Of a DNA stretch of 64,000 nt, positions 13,061-23,244 are shown piece after piece. The number at the start of each line of letters is the position of its first letter. The stretch's first letter is position 1. Under the pieces are notes generated by a model. The model ran no database searches, had not been told where the DNA came from, and saw only the letters and a list, made by a program, of their open reading frames with translations. A program made the position numbers and the translations under genes. This stretch comes from Sycobia sp. Sy_11 (Eukaryota > Arthropoda > Insecta > Hymenoptera > Epichrysomallidae), in contig JACCIC010000166.1 in the NCBI GenBank assembly GCA_018907035.1, positions 141,501 through 205,500 of the forward strand, read 5' to 3'.

Positions 13061-14851
13061 GTACGAATTTTTATCCAACTTTCGATCGATTATAATTAAT
13101 ATAACTTCCTTACTCGAAGCTCAATCAATAAGTTCAAGAATCAATAGCGCGCGCTCTTTTATACTTGTAAAACGTTGAATAATGCATAAACTCTAATTAT
13201 TAATTCGACTGTAGGGTGTGCATTCTGTATAGACTTGAAGAATAATTAACGATACATACGAGCTATTTTCATCTTCGGGTATAAATACCTCTCATCGGAA
13301 GATTGAACTTGCTAATATAAATGAATGAGTTCGGTTAACAACAGAGGCAGGTGCTAGTCCAGATTTAATTTTGTCCCCGTTACGCGATTGAAAATTTTCG
13401 ATGAAATATCATTAAAAAAATGTTGCAGGATATATAGCCTCATTTTTTTTATTTTTAATGTCGTTGGAACGAATTTTCGACAAGGTTTATCCTATGGACA
13501 ATAGGTTTTTTGTTATTTTTATCAACGCGTTTTTGAGGTCGGAAAAAAAGTTTTACAAATCGTCAAATTACGAGAAATACTTTTCTCAGTGACTAATTTT
13601 CGATTTCAACAAAGGCAACAAAAATTTTTAAATCGCTGAAGACGATCCTAGCTAGAAAATTCTGTAATTCTCAAATTCTCAAATTTTGAATTCAGAATCG
13701 AAAGAATCCATAAATCGGTCGATCGACGAAAACGCGCCCTACAATACATATATTATATATAAATAAAATCCGAACTCGCCAAGGATACATTAGATCTCGA
13801 TCGTTTATATGTATTTATATATGAATACGCCTGCTCGTCCCACGCATAAGTGTGAGATGGGCAAGGAGGGGAGGGGGGGAGTTGAGAGGGAAAATCAGAA
13901 ACTGATAAATGGATTAATCATAGCCGATGTTGCAGAGCGGCCACGGGCAGACGTCGCTGAACACGCCGGTCGTCGCGCTGCAGACGCCGTCGGTGCCGGC
14001 GAGCTACACCGGCTTCGGCCCCACCGACTACTCGACGGATCTCAGCAGTCTCGCGTGGTCCCATCAGAGGTACGTTGATGACTTGTCAATGTATTCGGCA
14101 GCCACCATGTCCAGTATAAGGTAATTCTCATTCAAACGCATTAATTTATTGTTATTGGAAAAAAACTAGGCGTCCAGTTTTTGTTTTTTTTTTTCGTTTT
14201 TTTTTCTCAAATTTCTAGTTTGTTTGTTCGTTTTTTTTTTTTTTCGTTGACGTTGTTGTTGTTGTTGCGTATTACTTAACGTACTTTTTCTCTACAAGTA
14301 TATTATGCATGGCCCAGTTTTTACTTTTTTTCTATGTTTGTTTCTATACCTCTTTTCTGTCAATTCGACGATTTACTTGTACAACTTCTTCTTCTTTTTT
14401 TTTTCGTTTTTTGTTTTACACTCGATTTTTGCGGTTCTTTGGAATGCGACGTAGAACTTTCGATTGTCTTAAACTCAAATAGTCAAGTTCTTTGTTTTTC
14501 GCCCCTTTGTTTATTTTTGCAGTGTTTTGTATCAAAATTGCAAAAACGAGATGCATGCCATCTATAGATTTTCGAATGCGTTTGTATCGATTGGTTCATG
14601 CTTGTATTGATATGCCGTTCAGTTAAAAAAAGAAGCATAATATGATTATAATTTTCTTTTACACTTTTTATCTTTGTCCAATGATGAAATTTTCTTTCCT
14701 CTATATTCACTGGACTGTTAATAGTTTTTTTCGATAACAACAACTAACCCTCTCATTGTATCACCTGCTTTAAAATGAATTAACCTGCACCTTGTTATTA
14801 TGTATAATCGCTTGCGCACAAGTATACGTATGCAATTGCTCGTTATTTTGA

Positions 14852-14917
<66 letters not shown>

Positions 14918-17811
14918 TACTTATATTTTCTACAATAATATTTCATGTCGGTATATTTAATATAAAATATAATTATTAGGAAAATTAATAATATCTGAGA
15001 CTAACTTGTATATGTAGAGCTTTTGTTGGTAATATAATAAGCTTACGTTATTGTGCTTTTATTAATGCAACTTTTTTGTATAAAATTGCTAAAAAATTTG
15101 CATAGAGTTAAGCGCATTTATGTATTTGAACTAATAATAAGCTTGCGTTAGTAATCGTTTTTACTGTCAAAAAAAACATGTAAGTATAATAGAAATATGT
15201 GATCTTCGAAGTAATGATACTTATCATTGTAATAAGTAAGTTTATATGAAACACTTTCATTTGTCATATACGTGAATTCGCGTTTTACTTAAATTATTTA
15301 AAATCATGCCTCTAGTAACATTTTCATCGTTGGTAAATATTACGACTGAATTGATTTTTTAATGGATTGCGAAATATCTGCATGATACAATTGTCTATAA
15401 TAGATATAAAAATAAACGTAATTTGAAACTCGTTAAAATTTAACGTGAAATACGTAAAAAGGTTTTTGAAAATTGCTTAAGTAAGTTTGATCTTTGAAAT
15501 AAAGAATATAAGCAAGAATTTCGCCATAAAATGTGCATATGAAGCATATCGTCGGGAAAGAAGCATTTTTACAATCGTCAATTACTCGGCACGTTTAATT
15601 AGCGAGACGCACCTTACGATTCCAAGACCGGGGTTTTCAAAATCTATCATTTGGCAGATTCGACGCCGGAATCGCAAAGGCATACGTAGAAACGAAATCC
15701 CGAATGAAAGCTCTATAATATATGCGTGTGTAAAGAGACGCGGGACAGCGAGTCGCGCCGGCCTCCCCCTCCCAGAAAACTATAGAATCGCCGTCTGTCT
15801 TGATTTCAGCAGTCTTCCTCACCTGGCGGTATCGAGCAGCACGCCGCCGCCCTCGACGTCGCCGATACCCGTGAAAATCAAGAGCGAGCCGATTAGCCCG
15901 CCCCGGGATCCGCACGCGGGCAGCGTCGGATCGAATAGCGGCGTGAGCGGGCCGAGCGGCGGCTCCGGCGGTCTACATCTTCCTGGTTGGTTTCTCTCTC
16001 TCTATAACTAGTCCGTTCGATATATATATGTAATGTAGTTTTACGACGGGACCGCGCTTGTTCCACTAAGCCTAACATTTCGCATTTTTGTTCTCGTTGG
16101 TTTTGGTTCGTTATTTTTTTGCGAGTCTTTTTGACGTCGTCTATTATACATTTGTAGTTCGGCTAAAGATTAATATATCGTCATTTAACTTTATTGCATA
16201 TATATATGAAATTTATTGTGCGAATTTACGCGTGGAACTAAATATTAAAATTATTTTTGACCTATATCACTGCAAAAAGAAATGACAATTATCTCGAATT
16301 TATTCTGGAATTTTTGGAAGAAGCTGTAAAATTAACTAAGATTTGTTTAAGCTTTAGCTAATTAGTCTAAAACTTGATCTGTCCAAAATTAGCTAAGAGA
16401 TGCTGTATATATGAGGAAATCCACGAAACCTTTCATTATCAACAATTATAAAATTTCCGTTTAAAATTATGTTCAATGTACAAATGAAAAGATAGAAATC
16501 CAATGGCGTTACTTTTCCTCATCGAACGCTCTTAAACTAATTGTAAATTTGCATACTTAAATAAATTAAAGCCTTCTTGATTTCTTATGCCCAATAGTTA
16601 TTCTATTTGATCTTAATTCAATGCACGTGTATGTTGGTGGCGATAATCGGAATATTTGTTATATTTACATATGGACTTTTTATATTACAAAAATTCAGCT
16701 TCTTCCGCAAGACTTGTAGATGGATAAGATGATTTAAAGAGATTGAAATTCGAAGATTCGACAAACAATTATGCGGATATATATTTCAATGTTATCGAAT
16801 ATTTTAACTATTTTTGACGGCATATTATTTTTATAGCCACGATTCTCTTTTTTTTCTCAATGTTCATTTCAATAGACCAAATTGAATTCTGAATTTGAAA
16901 AAGTTCCAATTGTTATAGACATAAAGTTTAAAATATGTTTCATGTATTACACTTTATCAAATGGAATTTTGATTAGCAATTGACGCCCCGATACAATAGA
17001 ACGGTATCGGTGATATAATCGATTTCATTTAACTAATTTGTATATTAGAGGATTCTTGTAAAAAAAGAAAAAATTTTCAAACTATTGATCGAGTGTTCGA
17101 AAATCGTTTCATTCAATTGCTCGAAAATCAAACCAGCCATCATACTATTATAGTCAAATTATATTGCCGAAGGCGTCTCTTGTGCTCGCGATTCTTTCGG
17201 TAGTTACATTATTATTTCACTACATTTCCTTGCACGAAAATAATTCACGCAAAAGACCTCGTGATTTCGTGGACTTTCCTCGTAAATATACAAAAGCGAG
17301 AATGAACCTCGCGTAAAACCAACTCGACCTGCAATTGGGCCATTGCGCCCCCCCTCCTCCTTTCCCCAATCTCCCGCTCGTACGTTTATCTAAGCACGCG
17401 CTCGCGCGCCCCCGCCCCTGGCCTGTCCAACCGACTTAACGCGCCGACGACTCTCTCGCAGGTCACACGAGTCTGAGCGTGGGCGGCCCCTCCTCGTCCT
17501 CGGGCGGGCCCCCGCCGCCCCACCACGTCGGCCAGCAGCAGCAGCAGCAGCAGCACAGCGGCCCGCAGACCCTGAACCTGGTCTCGGTCAACAGGCCCGG
17601 CAGCAACCCGCCGCCCTCCCACTCGGGCAGCATCACCCCGACGAACCTGCCCTCGCCCGGACCCCAGGGCTCCGGCGGCGGCGGGGGCGGCGTCGTCGTC
17701 GGCGACATGCGGACGAGCCACGGGCCCGGCGGCAATCCCGGCAGCGGCAGCGACTACGAGAACGGACCGCTCATGAAGCGCTCGAGGATCACCGAGGGCT
17801 GGGCGACTTAA
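7611..17811 (+). CDS. Mef2: Myocyte enhancer factor 2 (MADS-box transcription factor), gene span over 8 coding exons
   Basis: MEF2 binds YTAWWWWTAR DNA as a dimer in the nucleus and drives muscle genes; in insects it is required for myogenesis. Exons: 7611-7664, 9086-9289, 10760-10915, 11531-11666, 11867-12099, 13936-14069 (or to 14120), 15810-15985, 17462-17811. All introns are GT-AG and every junction keeps frame, giving 480 residues (497 with the longer exon 6). The MADS domain is residues 1-57 and the MEF2 domain about 58-86, both near-identical to other insects. The tail holds the conserved LRVVIP block (exon 5), LNTPVV block (exon 6), a phospho-sumoylation motif [11 protein letters not shown] (K330, exon 7), a run of seven Gln (389-395) and a C-terminus ending TEGWAT as in vertebrate MEF2C. 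Residue 9 is Ser where Drosophila has Thr. The promoter was not found. Other alternative exons may exist in the introns. Confidence 0.97.
7665..9085 (+). other. Mef2: Mef2 intron 1
   Basis: A 1.4-kb AT-rich intron running from donor GTAATT to acceptor CGCAG. It contains an (AT)n run at 8934-8977 and otherwise only short, non-exonic open frames. I see no RNA gene. Confidence 0.85.
8934..8977. repeat. (AT)n microsatellite in Mef2 intron 1
   Basis: A 44-bp AT alternation about 110 bp before the exon 2 acceptor. Confidence 0.94.
9086..9289 (+). CDS. Mef2: Mef2 coding exon 2 (rest of MADS plus MEF2 domain)
   Basis: Sixty-eight codons covering residues 19-86, from VTFNKRKFG to NKNIIE, flanked by acceptor CGCAG and donor GTGAGT, phase 0 at both ends. 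It carries the basic DNA-contact helix ([14 protein letters not shown]), the core strand CEIALIIF and the MEF2 domain ([19 protein letters not shown]). The latter is the dimer and cofactor surface, used in the family for HDAC, Cabin1 and p300 contact. Confidence 0.98.
9317..9361. repeat. (TA)n microsatellite
   Basis: A 45-bp TA run beginning only 28 bases inside the donor end of intron 2. Confidence 0.94.
9470..9553. repeat. Compound (CT)n-(TA)n microsatellite
   Basis: A CT run at 9470-9495 joins directly to a TA run ending at 9553, 84 bp in total. Confidence 0.95.
10760..10915 (+). CDS. Mef2: Mef2 coding exon 3
   Basis: Fifty-two codons (residues 87-138), ALNKKEHKG to NQHNGSR, phase 0 at both ends, between acceptor CTTGCAG and donor GTGAGT. 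Codons are strongly C- or G-ending. It follows the MEF2 domain and contains SPESPEPD, a cluster of Ser-Pro sites. Confidence 0.95.
10916..11530 (+). other. Mef2: Mef2 intron 3, pyrimidine-rich
   Basis: A 615-bp intron containing a long CTT-rich tract (about 10949-11015) and a near-perfect CT run (11126-11182). Such tracts are potential binding sites for polypyrimidine-tract proteins. No other feature is seen. Confidence 0.85.
11126..11182. repeat. (CT)n microsatellite
   Basis: A CT-rich run with a few interruptions inside Mef2 intron 3. Confidence 0.9.
11531..11666 (+). CDS. Mef2: Mef2 coding exon 4
   Basis: Residues 139-183 ([19 protein letters not shown] onward to SSSETDS) plus the first base of codon 184. 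The acceptor is CTTCAG and the donor GTGAGT. The split Val codon joins to exon 5 across an intron of only 200 bp. Reading through that intron would add about nine residues and then stop, so intron retention would truncate the protein. Confidence 0.94.
11867..12099 (+). CDS. Mef2: Mef2 coding exon 5
   Basis: Completes Val184 and encodes residues 185-261, from [14 protein letters not shown] to LAEEASYD. It has a Pro-rich run followed by [11 protein letters not shown], which corresponds to the conserved LRVVIP block of animal MEF2 proteins. It ends in phase 0 before donor GTGAGT. Confidence 0.95.
12100..13935 (+). other. Mef2: Mef2 intron 5
   Basis: A 1.8-kb AT-rich intron with a TA run at 13008-13059. 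I searched it for a supplementary coding exon and saw none. Frames are short and AT-rich, unlike the GC-ending codons of the Mef2 exons. Confidence 0.85.
13008..13059. repeat. (AT)n microsatellite
   Basis: A 52-bp perfect alternation in Mef2 intron 5. Confidence 0.95.
13936..14120 (+). CDS. Mef2: Mef2 coding exon 6 with two in-phase donors
   Basis: It begins after GTTGCAG and encodes [19 protein letters not shown], matching the LNTPVV block of animal MEF2, through LSSLAWSHQ. Two donors leave the same phase (two bases, AG). GTACGT after 14069 gives the short exon (residues 262-305 plus the split Ser306). GTAATT after 14120 adds 51 bases, encoding 17 residues ([15 protein letters not shown] region). 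Both join to exon 7 as Ser. The first donor matches the consensus better, so the short form may dominate. This is an isoform prediction from sequence only. Confidence 0.85.
14121..15809 (+). other. Mef2: Mef2 intron 6
   Basis: About 1.7 kb of T-rich then AT-rich sequence. It contains an ATT trinucleotide microsatellite at 14852-14918 and T homopolymers near 14180-14245. No exon was recognised. Confidence 0.85.
14852..14918. repeat. (TTA)n trinucleotide microsatellite
   Basis: A 67-bp perfect trinucleotide run, the only long trinucleotide array in the introns of the window. Confidence 0.95.
15810..15985 (+). CDS. Mef2: Mef2 coding exon 7 (phospho-sumoylation motif)
   Basis: It completes Ser306, encodes residues 307-364 ([14 protein letters not shown] to HLP), and leaves one base of codon 365. 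It contains [21 protein letters not shown] fits the phosphorylation-dependent sumoylation motif psi-K-x-E-x-x-S-P, with K330 and S335 in the short isoform. The same motif in vertebrate MEF2A switches between sumoylation and acetylation, so the regulatory role is inferred from family knowledge. Confidence 0.95.
15986..17461 (+). other. Mef2: Mef2 intron 7
   Basis: A 1.5-kb intron from donor GTTGGT (a weaker donor) to acceptor CTCTCGCAG. It is AT-rich and turns GC-rich in its last 120 bases. No exon or repeat of note. Confidence 0.85.
17462..17811 (+). CDS. Mef2: Mef2 terminal coding exon 8
   Basis: It completes Gly365 and encodes residues 366-480, [13 protein letters not shown] to the terminal TEGWAT, then TAA at 17809-17811. 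It contains seven CAG-encoded Gln, a Gly run and Pro/Ser-rich sequence typical of a MEF2 transactivation tail. The end [13 protein letters not shown] matches the basic C-terminal signal of MEF2 proteins, which acts in nuclear retention in vertebrates. Codons are extremely GC-rich compared with flanking DNA. Confidence 0.96.
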
Positions 17812-17817
17812 TGGTAT

Positions 17818-17937
<120 letters not shown>

Positions 17938-18119
17938 TATACGTTATATACTACTCCCCCTTCCCTCTCGCTCCCTCTCACTCCCTCTCGCTCCCTCTCG
18001 CTCCCTCTCTCCGTCTACGGCCCAGTGCTTTACGCGCGCTTCGGTTGTTCAAAACTAGGTCAAGCGATGCATTCGCTATAGTGTTTGTCTGTGTCATTTG
18101 ATCTTCTTGTTCTGGGCCA

Positions 18120-18750
18120 ACTAAAAAATTTAAGAGTAATTTTTTTATCCATCAAGGTGGTTCGAGTACGACTCAAATTGCTCGAAAAGTACATCGAATC
18201 AGTCTCAAATGTTTTATAAAACAAAACTGTGGATTTTGAAGAAAAAAAAATAATCATCGGCAATTGTCGGGCGATTTTTTGTGAAAAAGCGTTTTAAAAA
18301 TAGCATCTATTGCATGGTTAATATATCTATAGTTATGCCATTTAATGTTTTTTTTTTTTTAATATTTATTTAACTGTTTTATGTAGAAACCAAATATCCA
18401 CATGACGAATCTAAGTATAGACTAGTGCACCATCCCGGTTAATTAAAAAAAATATTTAACTATCTCTGTTAGAAGTTTAAGTTTAAATCTGACAGTTGTG
18501 AAAAATGCGAATAATATCGATAAGGCTGTACAAAGTCAAACTAAATTCGAAATAAATTAAAAGGATTAGTACATTAATTGTTATTTTATTATTACATTCT
18601 ATGTTGCATTAAGAAAGCCAGAACATTTATTCTTATATAGCAAGCCTTTGGCTCGGGAGTCGAACTCGAAACACTTTAGAGTCACGATTAATATAAATCT
18701 TTAACAAAGTTTTCATTTTTTCTTTTTTGTACGAACAATAGAATAAAATG
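18120..18750 (+). repeat. Diverged dispersed repeat, copy A
   Basis: This segment resembles 31370-31810 in the same orientation. Shared blocks include GTGAAAAA-CGTTTTAAAAATAG, then a block like GCATGGTTA-ATATCTATA, then ATATTTATTTA-CT-TTTTAT-TAGAAAC, and further on AAATTAAAA-TAGT-C-TTA and TTTATTCTTAT. The boundaries are approximate, no terminal repeats or coding sequence are seen, and the family is unidentified. Confidence 0.55.
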
Positions 18751-18870
18751 TGGAAAGAATTAAGTATCCTTACATTCGTTGAAAAGTACGCCGCGTACGC
18801 ATAGTACAAATTTAAACCAACTTTAAGAGAGAAAAATCGTTCTCAGCTCTTGAATCAATGATACGCGAGC

Positions 18871-18926
<56 letters not shown>
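18871..18926. repeat. (TA)n microsatellite
   Basis: A TA run of about 55 bp, about 95 bp upstream of the CAG-rich patch. Confidence 0.94.
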
Positions 18927-18927
<1 letters not shown>

Positions 18928-19020
18928 CGAAAAACGTACTGCATCCATATCTATATAATGGAGCCACGAGTCTGTGGCTCTCACGAGCATGTGTAATAAT
19001 TTTTATCGACCGTTCCACAG

Positions 19021-19296
19021 ATGTGCGCCCGCGATGCCAGCCGCGTCGTCTTCGAGCTCGCGCACGATGGCAGCCGACCAAGAAGCGCTGGCCACCGCAG
19101 CGTCCCCAGCAGCAGAAGCGGCAGCAGCAGCAGCAGCAGCAGCAGCACCAGCGATCCATTATCGACGCGCGTCCGCTATTACTCCCTGGGAGTGCACGAT
19201 GACCGCGACAACGATGACGTCCGCGCGTATTTGAGCCCCCACCCCTCTCCCGAGAAGACTATGCGACGGCGCGGGCTCGCGCTCTTATGCATCTAA
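19021..19296 (+). other. GC-rich CAG-repeat patch with an open frame; possible alternative exon or 3' UTR
   Basis: A splice-acceptor-like TTCCACAG ends at 19020 and composition becomes abruptly GC-rich until about 19280. The frame from the ATG at 19021 runs 91 codons to TAA, with mostly G- or C-ending codons, a Ser run from an (AGC)n array (19117-19145) and an ordinary-looking stretch, [19 protein letters not shown] second frame (Ala-rich) is open to 19234 and would be in phase with Mef2 exon 6. No domain is recognised. It may be an alternative Mef2 terminal exon, part of the Mef2 3' UTR, or an unrelated exon. The low-complexity repeat itself biases codon statistics, so coding status is uncertain. 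Confidence 0.3.
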
Positions 19297-19315
19297 TATA
19301 CGTATACGTATACGT

Positions 19316-19319
<4 letters not shown>

Positions 19320-19366
<47 letters not shown>

Positions 19367-19422
19367 GTATATGTACGTATATGTACGTATATGTACGTAT
19401 ATGTACGTATATGTATGTATAT
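19320..19422. repeat. (TA)n run followed by a decamer tandem repeat
   Basis: TA alternation at 19320-19362 is followed by five perfect copies of GTACGTATAT (19363-19412) and one variant copy (19413-19422). The unit is self-complementary over GTAC and ACGT, so both strands look alike. Confidence 0.93.
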
Positions 19423-20248
19423 GCGTATACACAAGAAGGGAACGTGCGAGAAATGTACGATGCGAGAGGGATATAACATATTCGTGCGCGGCGGTAGAAA
19501 GAGAAAGAGCGAAAGAAAACTATATACGTGTACATACGCGTACAGAGCTCTTCTTCTCGAAGGACGCATACTTACGTATATAAATATATATATATAGATA
19601 TGTATGATCGTCGCGTCGTACGTGTGTACATCGCATGCAGAAAGGCGCGTGTACGCTCGTGCGCTCGCGCAGCAGGCGAAAATCTCGTTTTTTTTCTGAT
19701 TATTATTTATAGAAACGAGAAGAGAAGGGAGAAAAAAGATGTAATTCTGCCTGCGAGGATCGAAGACGAGTACACTGCGAGGCGAGAGGGAGAAAGAGAG
19801 ACCGAAGCGAACGCTTTCCCCCATTTTTTTCGGCTATCGCGAATCCCTTTCCTCGGATCTTTCTCTATCACGCTCTGTGCGACTGTATTATCGCGTTTTC
19901 TCGCTCTCTTCCCCACGTCTTTGTCCTTGTCTCTCTTTCGCGCTCCGCCACCTCTTTCGCTTTTTTTTTTTTGCTCGCACATTCGCACGCGGCGAGCGAC
20001 AAAAACTGCTGCGACACCGACATGCAACAGAGAGTATAAGAAAAATCTGTTAATATATATTTTCGAGGCAAAGAGTCATGCGGAGCAAGTCTAGCAGAAA
20101 GTTATACGTATATATGATAATTGATTGATAATGATGTGGATGTTGAGATGACAAAAACAAACAAAGTGGTGCCATAATGTTGAAACTTTATATAAATATA
20201 TATATAATATATATGAATATTATATATACACACACACGATGGATATGT

Positions 20249-20251
<3 letters not shown>

Positions 20252-20299
<48 letters not shown>
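20252..20299. repeat. (AT)n microsatellite
   Basis: A 48-bp perfect alternation. Confidence 0.94.
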
Positions 20300-20302
<3 letters not shown>

Positions 20303-20340
20303 CATGTATATAAATAAGAGGTGTTGTTTGTACATATGTC

Positions 20341-20380
20341 ACGAGAGTCAGCGAACATTGATGATTTCGGCTGACTCCGT
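20341..20380. other. Short hairpin with GAGTCAGC/GCTGACTC stem
   Basis: GAGTCAGC at 20345-20352 is perfectly complementary to GCTGACTC at 20370-20377, with a 17-base loop. ACG and CGT outside extend the stem by three pairs across one bulged A. Each arm also resembles an AP-1/MARE half element. Function is unknown. Confidence 0.45.
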
Positions 20381-20857
20381 GATTCTACGATCACTCCAAG
20401 TGCAATGATGATATTGAGGACGACAAATGAAAGTTGAAATTCAGCATGGAGCGGCGAGGGCACAGGTGAAAATCGCGTCACCTCCGCCGAATAACGTAAC
20501 GCATTGCGATCTCGTCGCACGGAAATGGCGCGATACAGGCGAATCGCGCGAGCTCGGAGCGACATGTCGATAAAAGTGACAGTGCACAAAATATAAAGTC
20601 GGGAAAATTCTATGCAATGTTAGAGAATGCTTTCGATGGGGCTGCCATTGTGCGTACAGCTTAATTCATGCGCAAAGGAGAAAAAAAGCGTTAGTTTAGT
20701 GTGCACGCAAGTGCACGTAATAACGCGCGTCTGTTATGTTTGTTGTACTTGGTATGGTGGTCAAAGAGCAGCATAATCCGTTAATATGAACCACGCGCAC
20801 GAATATCTATGAATATATATTTATATGTATGTGTATATGTATGTATGTATGTATATG

Positions 20858-20870
<13 letters not shown>

Positions 20871-20939
<69 letters not shown>
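20871..20939. repeat. (AT)n microsatellite
   Basis: A 69-bp perfect alternation, the longest AT run in the window, preceded by GTAT-type repeats (20825-20860). Confidence 0.95.
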
Positions 20940-20941
<2 letters not shown>

Positions 20942-21381
20942 GTGCACAATCAACACACCTCTTTTTACTATCTTTTTTCTTATCCTTTTATCGTTATAAC
21001 TTTTATTGCCATTCGAACGGATATCAACATTTGTGCGTACTCGATCTAGTCATTTAAGTCGTGTCTTTTTATTCCCCTTCTCTTTACTTATAACGTATGA
21101 TTGCTATTATTTACGTTTTTATCATACTTCTATTCGATCCTTTCTCTTATTCTTTTTTTTTCTTTTTTTTTTTGTTAAGATTGACAAAGAGAAAACTACA
21201 TTGATTTTAATTGTAAACGCTATCGCTTCATGTAAGAAATATCGGAAGATCTCACGTGCGCGATGATAATGATTCTTCATTTTTTTTTTATTTATAGTGA
21301 GTTACATTAACGGTCTATGCCTGCTGGTAAATGCGTGAAAGTCGGCCACTGTACTCAAATTATTCATATTATATGAGAACA

Positions 21382-21382
<1 letters not shown>

Positions 21383-21433
<51 letters not shown>
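21383..21433. repeat. (AT)n microsatellite
   Basis: A perfect alternation of about 50 bp. Confidence 0.94.
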
Positions 21434-21442
<9 letters not shown>

Positions 21443-23244
21443 CACGATTAGATAAATAGATAAATAGTTAGGCGTATAATGTATAGCATTGTTTTAATGA
21501 ACAAATTTACACACGCACACGCACACACGTACACACCTAAACTCATATATCCATAAAATAGATCTAACTGACTATTATGTGCAGTCAAACTCCTCAGGTT
21601 GTCCGTTAAATGAGGACATCGGGTTTATAGTTATTAAATTTCAGTTTTACTTCTATTCAATGTGTAATAATTGTGCAATCTATTAACAGAAAATTGACAC
21701 GTCGTGAACTGACAGGTCTGACTGCATACATTTTTCACGAGTATTTTGCACATTTGATATTAAAGCGATGAACGATGTAGTAAAAAACCAAATCTATACG
21801 GCGATTATATTCAAACCCTTTCAATGCCTAAAGTAAAGAAAAGTTTCGAACATTTAACGAGGGCTTGTCTCACAAGTATGTGTCGGTTTCTAGATGTCTG
21901 GAAAAATGACGAAAGTGAAAAAAAGTAAATAATTTGTTTCGAAAATTGGGTATTTTAATACATCCAAAAAAGTAAGAAATTTCAAAACACAAAACAAGTG
22001 ATTCTTGCATTTAAAAGTAAGGTGAAAGTGAAATTGTAAACAAAATTTTCAAGTTTGTATATATTATCGTGTAAATTTTTCCACATAAAATTCACATCAC
22101 GAATATTTTCAGTGTCAAAGGATTCTATTGGGGAAAAAAACGAAACGTTCACTAAAGTTATAAGAAGCTATAGTAAGTGTCTGCGATACCAATTTATCTC
22201 GTGCGGCTCGACCACCGCAACCGTTTTGTCTGTTTTTTACACGCGATATTTAATATTACGTGTATTGCGACGTGATGATAAAAACGTTTAACGTTGCATA
22301 TTATATATAATATATATATATATATTTATACATAAAGAGGAAAAATTATATATTCGCATCTGTGTCGTGTCTAACGTGCAACGAACGAGAAACGCTATTG
22401 TGGTCGAAACGAGAAATTACGCATACCACAATCGGGACCGGAATAAGTGAGAAAAAAGTCGGAGACATAACGTATGAAATGGAAAGGATAAGCGCGCAGA
22501 ATCTTTGTAAAGAAGTATAGATAAAATATATATACATATATATTTAAAGAAACAACAGGACGCGTTTAACGTGCCGAGATTCTCTCTGGAGCCTTGAATT
22601 CTATGCCTTAATAATCCTTATCGTTATCTCGAAAGACATATCCTCGTGAGAATTGCTCTCGTGTGAATTATTAATTAACGAATGAAATAAAAGATATTTA
22701 ATTAAAAAGGGAAATTTTAATGAGGTAATTGATAAAAAAATTATTAAAGGAAAACAAGTACATAAATGTAATTTAATTGTATAATCTTAATGGAGTACAC
22801 AGGTATTTTGAATAAATAGTGCCTGGCACCATTTGTGGCCCTCCTGTCATTTAAACTATAGCGTAAGTGTGCGTGAGAGCGAGAAGAAAATCTTGGTGAG
22901 ATAAATTTGAGAAAGTATGTGAAAAACAAACCTATCATACAGGCATCTCCGAAGACGTCGATTTCTTTCTTTTTTGTTTTAATTTTTTCCTCTAATCCTA
23001 TAAAAGTTTCGCGAAATTACATCAAGCATAATACTGTAAATTCATTTTTAACATAATCTTTCATTAATAGTGTAGTTAATAAAACTACTTTGTAATGTCT
23101 CGTTGATGTTATTTCGCGCGACTTATCGTAAGTTTTTTTCGAGAGAACATATTTCTTTATTAATATTGGTATGTGTGATATGAATAGTGAGAGTGAGTGA
23201 TAGAGAGCAACATGAATATTCACCGTTATGTATATGAATATAAA

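Noticed and set aside
15487..15809. Open frame extending upstream of Mef2 exon 7
   Set aside because: It is AT-rich with unrelated sequence, and a good acceptor (TTTCAG) at 15809 joins exon 7 in frame to exon 6. The upstream part is intron.
20302..20589. 95-codon minus-strand frame over the GC-richer patch
   Set aside because: No domain; the frame ends in a TA repeat and the patch is better explained as non-coding with a hairpin.
20871..20939. Tyr-Ile repeat proteins, and similar His-Thr, Cys-Val and Ser-Leu repeat frames across the window
   Set aside because: These are translations of TA, CA, GT and CT microsatellites, not genes.
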